Below are positions 26,906-34,212 of a DNA stretch of 64,000 nucleotides, piece after piece (positions within the stretch are counted from its first letter, which is position 1; each line of letters starts with the position of its first letter). Source of the DNA: Desulfobacterales bacterium. Its GTDB lineage: Bacteria > Desulfobacterota > Desulfobacteria > Desulfobacterales > JAFDDL01. The translations under genes and the position numbers were made by a program. The notes beneath the pieces are model-generated. The model worked only from the letters and a program-made list of their open reading frames with translations. It was not told where the DNA came from and made no database searches. The stretch covers positions 248,001-312,000 of the forward strand of contig JAVEYW010000003.1 in the NCBI GenBank assembly GCA_034003325.1, written 5' to 3'.

Positions 26906-28462
26906 CTACCCGATCAGTCTATCCGAACCCTTCCAAAAATGCGCTTTAACCTCTCTTCTGAGTATTTTCCCCACGGTCGTTTTCGGCAGGTCTTCCCAAA
27001 TAAAGACCTCCTTGGGGCACTTATACCCTGCCAGTTTTTGCTTACAGTGGCGAATCAATTCATCGGCAGAGAGTGAAGACGCATCTTTAAGCGTCAAGAC
27101 GGCCACGACCTTCTCCCCCCAATTTTCATCCGGCGCCGAAACAACGGCACATTGGAAAACCGCCGGATTCTCGTAGATGATGTTTTCAACTTCCTTGGGA
27201 TAAACATTCTCGCCGCCGGTGACAATCATATCGGCTTTGCGATCCTTCAAATAGATATAGCCGTCCTCGTCTCGAGTGCCCATGTCACCCGTGTGGTACC
27301 ATCCATTCCGCCAGCTTTTGCGCGTCTGATCAGGATTTTTCCAATACCCTGTCATCATATTTTTCCCGCGGAATACGATCTCCCCGATTTGGCCCGGGTG
27401 CACTTCCCGATCATTTTCATCGAACACGTTCATATCGGTCATGATCAACTCTCTGCCGACACTATTTAACCGTTCGGTGATTCTCGGGTCACCTTCCAGG
27501 GCGTGATCCTTTGCCTCAAGAACGGCTGCGACCCCCGCCGATTCGGTCATGCCGTAAATCTGGTAAAAAATAGGCCCGAATTTATGAATCAGCCGCCTCA
27601 GCACCTCCGAAGCGATCGGGCTGCCGCCATAGACCAGCAACCTGAGGCTTGTCAGATCATAGCTGTCAATTTCCGGCAGATTCAGTAACCATTGATAGAG
27701 GGTCGGAACCATGTTCGTCCAGGTGCATCTTTCTTTCTGAATCAGGTGACAGATACCGGGCAATTCCGGTCTTCGAACGATGACCAGTTTACCGCCGACC
27801 ATCAGCGTGCAGAGCGCAGACCAGAAGGCGATATGAAAAAGGGGTAGAATAAAGCAGTGCGCATCCCGCTTGGAAAGGGTAAAGGCAATGATCGACATAT
27901 AGGATTGTGTCATGATGTTCCGGTGCGTGAGCATCACCCCCTTAGGGGCTCCGGTTGTTCCACCGGTATACATCAGGATGGCCAGATCATCCTCGCTGAC
28001 GTCCGATTCCGGGTCTTTATCGGATGCCGAAGCAAGGATGCTTTCATAGAAGAGAAACGGTGCTATTTGATTATCCAACGCTATCCAGTGCCGAATATTT
28101 TCAAGCTCTTTTTTAAATGCCGCTGCATTGCTTTCATACCCATCCCCGACAACAAACAGGGTTGCCTCACTATCCGTTGCGATATGGACGAGCTCATTTT
28201 CAGAAAGACGAAAATTCAGCGGGGTGACCACCATGCCGAGTTTGCCCGCGGCAAAGTACACCTCCAAGTATTTATGGCTGTTTTCGGATAAAATGGCCAA
28301 TCTGTCACCTTTTTGATATCCCAAGTCAAGGAGGGCATTGGCCAGACGGTTGACCCTGTCCTCCAATTGGCGGTAGGTTACCCTGTTATTCTCAAATATG
28401 ATCGCCTCGTCATCGAAAAAAAATTTCCTGCCTTTCCTGGTTATATCTCCAAGCCTATACAT
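26906..28462 (-). CDS. Acyl-CoA synthetase (AMP-forming, FadD-like)
   Basis: ATP-dependent acid:CoA ligase of 518 aa, probably medium/long-chain fatty acids. The P-loop 'MYTGGTTGAPKGVMLTHRN' (~160), 'YGMTESAGV' (~292), 'HTGDMGTRDEDGYIYLKDR' (~385) and the terminal catalytic Lys in 'PKTTVGKILRREV' are all intact. A good ribosome site (AGGAG) lies 6 nt upstream of the ATG. Chain-length specificity cannot be read. It could feed OleA with acyl-CoA or start beta-oxidation. Confidence 0.9.
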   Translation of the reverse strand: MYRLGDITRKGRKFFFDDEAIIFENNRVTYRQLEDRVNRLANALLDLGYQKGDRLAILSENSHKYLEVYFAAGKLGMVVTPLNFRLSENELVHIATDSEATLFVVGDGYESNAAAFKKELENIRHWIALDNQIAPFLFYESILASASDKDPESDVSEDDLAILMYTGGTTGAPKGVMLTHRNIMTQSYMSIIAFTLSKRDAHCFILPLFHIAFWSALCTLMVGGKLVIVRRPELPGICHLIQKERCTWTNMVPTLYQWLLNLPEIDSYDLTSLRLLVYGGSPIASEVLRRLIHKFGPIFYQIYGMTESAGVAAVLEAKDHALEGDPRITERLNSVGRELIMTDMNVFDENDREVHPGQIGEIVFRGKNMMTGYWKNPDQTRKSWRNGWYHTGDMGTRDEDGYIYLKDRKADMIVTGGENVYPKEVENIIYENPAVFQCAVVSAPDENWGEKVVAVLTLKDASSLSADELIRHCKQKLAGYKCPKEVFIWEDLPKTTVGKILRREVKAHFWKGSDRLIG

Positions 28463-28835
28463 GTTGTCTCCTATCTTGACTTCTAATGCTATCCTCGGCC
28501 AAAACCGGGAACTTACAACCCCTATTCATTTTTTGGACTATCCCTTGAAGCTCCCGCGCAAACGGTCCCCATGATGCGTTCGGGGTTCTGTCAATCGCCG
28601 GCTGAATAGCTGTAACCATTCACTCTTGTTTACCAGAATCAAACGCTTTCGACTTGACTCACTCGGACGTTGCTTTTTTATATAGGCTACAGGGGGATCT
28701 TTTATCAAGCACTAAGGGAGATTTCAGCAGGGTAATCGCGAAGCCTCATAAGCCGTATAAGGTGAATTCGGCCTGCTATCGTATTCATCGGCGCTGAGCG
28801 ATTCAAAAAATGACAACTCGCCGTAAAAACACCAC
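28463..28835. other. Intergenic region between acyl-CoA ligase and tupC
   Basis: 373 bp without a supported gene. A plus-strand TTGACT, 17 nt, TTTATA pattern near 28651-28680 looks promoter-like but points at no plus-strand gene. The 3' end of tupC falls here without a clear terminator. Nothing else seen. Confidence 0.4.
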
Positions 28836-29846
28836 TTATCGCCACGAAATACGGTTCCGGTCATAATAAACCGACACCGCTTTTCCGGGAAAAATCGCCT
28901 TTTCCCGAATTTTTTCAGGGGAGACCTTGAGGTTAAGGGCCAGGTTCCCCGCCACCATGACGACATTTATTTTTCCTGTCTTTCTTTCCAGATGCAATCG
29001 CGAGATCACACCTTGTAAAAGATGCGGCTCTTGTGCTGAGGAGAATTCATTCGACAGCATCACCGTCATCACGGCGGCGGCATCCGGATGGGGTGGTTGA
29101 GGGGTGCGTATTTCCTGGCCATCGGACAATCGTTTTCCCGTATTTCCATGGCCCAAATCCGTCCAGGGTCCGAAAACGATATTGTGATAATCCTGATCCA
29201 TCACCCGACCCTTAAAAAGAGGCAACACATCATCGCAGACTTCGCTTAGCCATGGTTGATCATGGCTTGCAATCACCAAGGTGGTTCCCCACGCTTTTCT
29301 GGCATTGAAAGCCGCCTCCTTGATGAGCTGAGCGCTTGCCGCATCAATGGCGGCAGTGGGTTCGTCCAGCAGGAGGACCTTCGGTTTCAAGGCCAATCTG
29401 GCGGCCATGGCCACCCGCTGGGCCTCACCCCCGGACAGCGCGTACCAGGGCCGTTGAGCAAAACCATTATAGGAAAGTCCCACCCGCAAAAGGGCTTTTT
29501 TAACCGCTTCGGCAAAAGGTTCCTTTTCACCCCGGAGTTTCAGACCATAGGCAACATTTTTAAACACACTGCGTTTCATCAGAACGGGTTCCTGGGGAAG
29601 GAGGGTAATCTGAAACCGCGCATGACCGGAAAACGGTTCCACCGGAAAGCCGTTATATAAAATCCGGCCCGTGGTGGGTTTTTCAATAAGGCCCAGGAGT
29701 TTCAACAATGTGCTCTTCCCGCTGCCGTTGGGACCTGAAAGGCCCACGATCGCCCCTCGCAAAAGCGCCAGCCGGTCGATTTGAAGAACCGGCTTATTCC
29801 CGTAGACATGTTCCAGATCATTGATTTGGTAGATGGGGGCTGCCAT
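28836..29846 (-). CDS. tupC: Tungstate ABC transporter ATP-binding protein
   Basis: ATPase of the TupABC importer, 336 aa. Walker A 'GPNGSGKSTLLKLLG', Q-loop 'LLPQEPVLMKRSVF', signature 'LSGGEAQRVAMAARLAL', Walker B 'VLLLDEPTAAID' and H-loop 'VIASHD' are all intact in residues 1-220. The C-terminal ~70 residues ('LLQGVISRLHLERKTGKINV') look like a TOBE/Mop oxyanion-binding domain that could sense tungstate or molybdate inside the cell. The gene follows tupB by 21 bp. Assignment to tungstate rather than molybdate or sulfate rests on TupA and TupB. Confidence 0.88.
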   Translation of the reverse strand: MAAPIYQINDLEHVYGNKPVLQIDRLALLRGAIVGLSGPNGSGKSTLLKLLGLIEKPTTGRILYNGFPVEPFSGHARFQITLLPQEPVLMKRSVFKNVAYGLKLRGEKEPFAEAVKKALLRVGLSYNGFAQRPWYALSGGEAQRVAMAARLALKPKVLLLDEPTAAIDAASAQLIKEAAFNARKAWGTTLVIASHDQPWLSEVCDDVLPLFKGRVMDQDYHNIVFGPWTDLGHGNTGKRLSDGQEIRTPQPPHPDAAAVMTVMLSNEFSSAQEPHLLQGVISRLHLERKTGKINVVMVAGNLALNLKVSPEKIREKAIFPGKAVSVYYDRNRISWR

Positions 29847-29867
29847 TGAACCTGATTCCCAAGATTC

Positions 29868-30557
29868 CTACGATCGTCTGCGTAAAAATGAAACCGAAAG
29901 ATTCACCCCGAAGGCAATCAAAAGCAAAATAAGCCCTAGGGCGATGCCCATGCCAAATTTGCCCTTATTGGTCTCCAGGACAATGGCGGTTGTGACGGTA
30001 CGGGTGTGCCACTTGATATTGCCGCCCACCATCATGGAAATGCCCACTTCCGTCATGACCCGGCCATAAGCGGCAATAGCGCCGGCCAGAATACCGTGCC
30101 GGGCCTCCCACAGACTGCTCAAAAACAATTGTCTTCGATTGGCCCCTAACGACAGGAGGGTGATTCGGATTTTGTTATCGACGCTTTCCACGGCCGTGGC
30201 GCTTAATCCTGCCACAATGGGAAGGGCCAGAAGGGCTTGCCCCAAGGCAATGCCGGGCAATGTAAACAAAAGGCCCCAATCCCCCAGAGGCCCCCTGCGG
30301 GTGATCAAAGCATAAACCAAAAGGCCGATAAATACCGTGGGCAGGGCCATGAGGGTGTCCACCACCATCCGGATGGATTTTTTCCCTTTGAAATCAAAGT
30401 GACCCAGAAAAAATCCCATGGGAATGCCTATTGTCAGGCTGATTCCCATGGAATAGCCGGAAACCATCAGCGTCGCTTTAATAGCGGAAAATGTCTCTTC
30501 ATCCGCCGAGAATATCAGAAGGATGGCCTGGTAAAACCCATCAAGGATAAAGTCCAT
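29868..30557 (-). CDS. tupB: Tungstate ABC transporter permease
   Basis: Inner-membrane permease, 229 aa, five or six helices. The EAA-like loop reads 'EAAHGILAGAIAAYGRVMTEVG' in the usual place (here 'WEARHGILAGAIAAYGRV'). 'GLLVYALITRRGPLGDWGLLFT' is characteristic of TupB/WtpB-type permeases. It starts 16 bp after tupA and precedes tupC, the standard order. No strong ribosome site, so it is probably coupled to tupA translation. Confidence 0.88.
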   Translation of the reverse strand: MDFILDGFYQAILLIFSADEETFSAIKATLMVSGYSMGISLTIGIPMGFFLGHFDFKGKKSIRMVVDTLMALPTVFIGLLVYALITRRGPLGDWGLLFTLPGIALGQALLALPIVAGLSATAVESVDNKIRITLLSLGANRRQLFLSSLWEARHGILAGAIAAYGRVMTEVGISMMVGGNIKWHTRTVTTAIVLETNKGKFGMGIALGLILLLIAFGVNLSVSFLRRRS

Positions 30558-30573
30558 ACTCGAAAAGAATACT

Positions 30574-31413
30574 TTATTCGGCGTTAGGGGTAAACAGGGG
30601 TTTTCCCAGAAGTTTGAATTCCCTGATCAGCTGTTGGGCTTCTTTTCCGGTCATCCAGGTAATGAATTGCATGGCCGCTTGGTCTTTTACCTTGGGGCAA
30701 TGCGCCGGGTTAACCGCTATCACGCTGTATTGATTAAAGAGCGTATAATCGCCTTCCACCAGAATGGTTAAAGGCGGACGGCCTTTCATATCGGCTTCGT
30801 ATCGAATATAGGTTCCCCGGTCGGTCAGCGTATAGGCCTTTTGTTCCGCCGCCATGGTGATGGTGGTGAGCATGCCCTGACCGCATTGAATATACCAGGC
30901 TTGTTTTTCAGGAATCGTCAGTTTTGCGGAATGCCACAAAAAGCGTTCCATTTCATGGGTTCCGGAATTGTCTCCCCGGCTGACAAAAGGCGCTTTTTTT
31001 TCGGATATCGCAGTTAGTGCGTCCGCGACGGTTTTGCCTTTGACCCCCGCCGGATCGAATTCAGGGCCGATGATCACAAAATCATTATACATGACTTCGC
31101 GCCGGTCCACGCCAAAGCCCTTTTCCACGAATTTCTTTTCCTCAGACGGTGCATGCACCAGGAGCACGTCCACGTCACAGTTTTCACCCAGCTTAAGGGC
31201 CTTGCCCGTTCCCGTGGCTGTCCATCGCAGGCCAATGCCGGTGGCCTTTTCAAAGGCGGGTTTCATCGCATCCAGCAGGCCAGTATTTTCCGTACTGGTG
31301 GTGGTGGCCATCATCAGGGTTTGGGTGTTTTCAGCCTTCGCCGAAACACCAACCAGCAACAACCCAAATACGGTAACCCTAAAAATAGTTTTTCGCAGCG
31401 CCTGGGGTTTCAT
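30574..31413 (-). CDS. tupA: Tungstate-binding periplasmic protein
   Basis: Extracytoplasmic solute-binding protein (279 aa) that captures tungstate. Signal peptide ~1-27 ('VTVFGLLLVGVSAKAEN'). Mature start 'LMMATTTSTENTGLLD' with the TTTS oxyanion-binding motif of TupA; ModA lacks it. Further TupA features are 'DVLLVHAPSEEKKFVEKGFG' and 'VSRGDNSGTHEME'. A purine-rich AAAGGAATG site precedes the ATG. It has its own promoter (31436-31464), so tupABC can be expressed apart from the four genes upstream. Tungstate demand is explained by the AOR at 50083-51825. Confidence 0.92.
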   Translation of the reverse strand: MKPQALRKTIFRVTVFGLLLVGVSAKAENTQTLMMATTTSTENTGLLDAMKPAFEKATGIGLRWTATGTGKALKLGENCDVDVLLVHAPSEEKKFVEKGFGVDRREVMYNDFVIIGPEFDPAGVKGKTVADALTAISEKKAPFVSRGDNSGTHEMERFLWHSAKLTIPEKQAWYIQCGQGMLTTITMAAEQKAYTLTDRGTYIRYEADMKGRPPLTILVEGDYTLFNQYSVIAVNPAHCPKVKDQAAMQFITWMTGKEAQQLIREFKLLGKPLFTPNAE

Positions 31414-31435
31414 TTTCTTTCATTCCTTTCCTGTT

Positions 31436-31499
31436 GTTATACTGACAGCATCATAGAATATCAAATGATGTTTCTCGGAAACCCAAAAAAAATCATTTG
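31436..31499 (-). promoter_or_regulatory. Putative tupA promoter with overlapping dyad operator
   Basis: Minus strand: -35 TTGATA (31464-31459), 17 nt, -10 TATAAC (31441-31436). A perfect 8-bp dyad, CAAATGAT/ATCATTTG, lies at 31499-31492 and 31469-31462, 22 nt apart; its promoter-proximal arm overlaps the -35. This is a plausible repressor site. It does not resemble the ModE or TunR consensus I know. Confidence 0.5.
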
Positions 31500-31595
31500 T
31501 CTGACCTGACATAGCCGCGAAAGCCGTGCGACCAAGCGGCCAACGACCTTTTCCCGTTATGAATGCTATTCCATACATGTTTCCGATAAAGGGCA

Positions 31596-32609
31596 CTAAG
31601 GGGCATTCAAACGAATTACATCTATTTTTCGCACGGCTTTAACCATTCTGTCCGCCATGAGATCATCGCGAAGCACAAGCATGAAGTATCCGTTTTGAGT
31701 TATGGGGTTTCCATCGCGCGTGTCCGCCAAAATGATCCTGTCTTCGTATGGGCTTAACACCAGTTCGCCACAGGAAATCAAAGACCGATAGCCGTCCGGA
31801 GCAGAAATAAGAAAAACCGTATTCATGTCCAAATTCGGGCTTGATGCCTGAATAAGATTCCTTAAAGGGATACCACTGAAGCTGTGAGTGCCGTGATACC
31901 CTCGCCCCTCCCCTAAAACGGAGTAAAAAAACTCAACCGGGCTGTGTCCCGGCAATTTTTCATAGGTTTTGGACACCGCTACCGCGCCTGAAACGGAAAA
32001 TTTAGCGGAAAACGGGCTGGGAGATTTTTCTCCCGGCACATTGGGGCGAAGATCATGCACCATGATATTCGTAACCGCTTCAAGGCACCGGTCCGTATAA
32101 ATATCACCGGTGATGACCAGCTTTGGAAAGTCAATTTTCCGATTCAGGATTGCAATCATTTCATGGTAGGCTTTTTGATCGGCAAAATGATCCATGCCTT
32201 TTCGGGGGAAAATGGGAACCGCGGCGTATGCCACCACCACCTGTTGCGGATTTTTAAAATAGATTTCCCCCCAGGACAATGCGATCTGTTTTCCGGAAGC
32301 GGTTTTTACCACAACGGCAAGATCCACGGGTTTTTTGAAATCCGTATTTTTCTTTTCAATGCCCGCTGCGTCCAGCAGTGTTTTCAAGGAAACGCCACGA
32401 TAGACAAACGCACCGTGATATTTTTTGTCGGAAGTGATCTCGTTAAGCTGAACCGCTGTGGACTCAAACAGTGCAAGCTGCTTGACATTCAAGCTTAACG
32501 GGTTGTTTACAGCCCCTGAGATATGAACAGTCCCGGGGTTTCCACCAAAGGCCGGGCAAACCCACAGAACGGACAACAGCCAAACAACGCTTTTTAAGTA
32601 AGCGTTCAT
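31596..32609 (-). CDS. Secreted protein with two SUOX/molybdopterin-binding-fold domains, cysteine ligand missing
   Basis: Periplasmic protein of 337 aa with a signal peptide (~1-22, 'LLSVLWVCPAFGG'). Two tandem domains share the pattern V-x-I/V-S-G-A-V...G...G-V/I-x-L: 'VHISGAVNNPLSL' ... 'YRGVSLKTLLDAAGI' (~28-115) and 'FSVSGAVAVSKTYEK' ... 'FSGIPLRNLIQASSP' (~200-300). This is the sulfite-oxidase-type molybdopterin-binding fold. The cysteine that binds molybdenum in true enzymes (normally just before the 'G..W.GV.L..LL' stretch) is absent in both domains. It lies upstream of tupA on the same strand, so it may bind or deliver a metal or pterin rather than catalyse. The function is unknown. 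Confidence 0.65.
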   Translation of the reverse strand: MNAYLKSVVWLLSVLWVCPAFGGNPGTVHISGAVNNPLSLNVKQLALFESTAVQLNEITSDKKYHGAFVYRGVSLKTLLDAAGIEKKNTDFKKPVDLAVVVKTASGKQIALSWGEIYFKNPQQVVVAYAAVPIFPRKGMDHFADQKAYHEMIAILNRKIDFPKLVITGDIYTDRCLEAVTNIMVHDLRPNVPGEKSPSPFSAKFSVSGAVAVSKTYEKLPGHSPVEFFYSVLGEGRGYHGTHSFSGIPLRNLIQASSPNLDMNTVFLISAPDGYRSLISCGELVLSPYEDRIILADTRDGNPITQNGYFMLVLRDDLMADRMVKAVRKIDVIRLNAP

Positions 32610-32630
32610 TTTGTAACTCCTTTCAAAAAA

Positions 32631-33422
32631 TTATTGGGATGGCTTCCACGTATAGATCACAAAGCCTGTTAAAGAGAGAATGAGAAAGATATATGACATA
32701 AAAAACACAGCGGTTAACGGGCTTTCAACAATCACCAGGGAGATGCCGACAGGGGCGGCTTTTGCTTCGTCATATAAAAAATCCGTCAGGGTAACCCGCT
32801 TGCCGTTTGTTACAAGAGGGTTCAACATGGAAATGGCACCGGATACGATCAATTCTTCATTTTGAGTAAACGTGATAAAGGCATAATTTTTTTCCGGGTG
32901 AAAACTTTTCCGGGTCATGAGAGATCTTCGAGCCTGGTAGTCGGCTTTGAGCATGTCCATTTGATCCTTGAATTCCACATGGGAAAGCGCAACCGCATAA
33001 CCGCCTTCAAAGGCGCGATGTTCTCCGGGCCAGAGGCGAATATTGCTGTGTTTACATCCCATGACCATAGCCAACCCATGACAGAGCATCACCACCGCAA
33101 ACATGCCGTGGAGAACGATGAATAACCATTGTCTGGGCATTTTTTTGTTTTTCAAAACAGCGACCAACCGCAATCCCGTACAGCAAAGAAGGTTGATGAA
33201 TAATACGCCGCCGATCAGACAAGTGAGGAGAAACCAGACGAGAACAACCCCGTCGTTTCCGTGAAATTTCAAGAGCCAATCCAGGGGGAGCTGCTCGCTG
33301 ATCAAACGGATGCTTTTGGAATAGGGCTTTATAAAGGTGAGGGCCACCCCAAGCGATAAGAGACCGAAAAGGAAAATGAGGCTCCAGAACGTCCAAGTAA
33401 CGGAAGCCAGCTTTTTGATCAT
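32631..33422 (-). CDS. ResB-like membrane protein (cytochrome c biogenesis family)
   Basis: A 263-aa membrane protein starting at the ATG at 33422, preceded by AAGGTGA; the longer frame from 33521 has no such site. Helices at ~8-30 ('WSLIFLFGLLSLGVALTF'), ~58-82, ~100-125 and a last one at ~235-255, with a periplasmic domain between. The order of three helices, soluble domain and final helix is that of ResB/Ccs1, but it is much shorter than the usual 450-600 aa. It sits 17 bp after a CcsA-like gene; ResB and CcsA normally act together in system II haem delivery. Here the pair lies with a TonB receptor and a tungstate transporter, an unusual setting. Confidence 0.65.
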   Translation of the reverse strand: MIKKLASVTWTFWSLIFLFGLLSLGVALTFIKPYSKSIRLISEQLPLDWLLKFHGNDGVVLVWFLLTCLIGGVLFINLLCCTGLRLVAVLKNKKMPRQWLFIVLHGMFAVVMLCHGLAMVMGCKHSNIRLWPGEHRAFEGGYAVALSHVEFKDQMDMLKADYQARRSLMTRKSFHPEKNYAFITFTQNEELIVSGAISMLNPLVTNGKRVTLTDFLYDEAKAAPVGISLVIVESPLTAVFFMSYIFLILSLTGFVIYTWKPSQ

Positions 33423-33439
33423 ATGGGTTTCACCTTTAC

Positions 33440-34195
33440 TTAATGCATCAACAAAAGCCAGAGACTTCCCATTCCCGGCATACAACAGATGACCCAGTGA
33501 AAGGCTTTGGGAAGTTTCCACTTTCCGGGTACATGAAAGCTAAGCATAACCAGCATGAACAAGGAGGCCGCCTTTAAAAACCCCTTGCTCCAGTGCCACG
33601 TATCCCCCCACCATATCAGGCACCAGTAGGAACCCGAGCATTCGCTGATAAGAAAACAGATGGTGCCGATCAATAAAAAATTACGGCCTTTGTGAAGAAA
33701 AGCAGACGGCGGTAAATCGGTGCCGCCCTGGAAAAACCCGCTGTAAAAATGTATCGCCGCTACCAGAAAAAACGCGCCGGCGCTGATTCGAAAATTAAAA
33801 AACGTCATCACGGCAATGCGGCTGTACATATAAAAATCCGCATTTACCGTTTTTGGGAAAAAATAAAGAACGCACATCAGAAAGGCGCACAAGAGCCATA
33901 ATCGCGTGGTTACCGGAGAAAGAAACCGCAAACGGTGTCGATGCCAGGATCTTTGTTCCAGAAGCGCAAGAAGGCTGATGATAAAAACACTCTGCGTGAT
34001 AATTTCATAATGACCGAAAAGGGGCGGCCGGCCGGCTTCTAAAATAATCAACCCCACGCCGAAAACACTCAATGCCGTGGCCAAAAAGCCGAAGCATAAG
34101 CCTGCCCACTTTTTTTGAAAAAGCGCGGCCGTGCCGGAAATAATGAAACTGCCCGCAATCCCGTGATAAAGAATCTCAAAAGCGGAAAAACACAC
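33440..34195 (-). CDS. CcsA-like membrane protein with WWD-type motif
   Basis: Polytopic membrane protein of 251 aa, seven or eight helices, related to CcsA/CcmC haem-handling proteins. The tryptophan-rich motif is recognisable as 'LIWWGDTWHWSKGFLKAA' (~205-222); the canonical form has W-D where this has W-S. Conserved His residues occur in 'GHYEIIT' (~61) and 'LSFHVPGKW' (~230). AAGGTGAGG lies just upstream of the ATG. Genes before and after are the TonB receptor and the ResB-like gene, all closely spaced on one strand. It might transport haem for a cytochrome, or a different cofactor. Confidence 0.7.
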   Translation of the reverse strand: MCFSAFEILYHGIAGSFIISGTAALFQKKWAGLCFGFLATALSVFGVGLIILEAGRPPLFGHYEIITQSVFIISLLALLEQRSWHRHRLRFLSPVTTRLWLLCAFLMCVLYFFPKTVNADFYMYSRIAVMTFFNFRISAGAFFLVAAIHFYSGFFQGGTDLPPSAFLHKGRNFLLIGTICFLISECSGSYWCLIWWGDTWHWSKGFLKAASLFMLVMLSFHVPGKWKLPKAFHWVICCMPGMGSLWLLLMH

Positions 34196-34212
34196 AACCT
34201 CACCTTAACTTG

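Noticed and set aside
28724..28966. Short minus-strand frame overlapping the end of tupC
   Set aside because: Out of frame with tupC, Trp/Arg/Ser-rich, no start signal.
31414..31600. Molybdenum/tungsten cofactor riboswitch upstream of tupA
   Set aside because: I found promoter boxes and a dyad but no set of conserved helices or loops matching the Moco motif as I know it.
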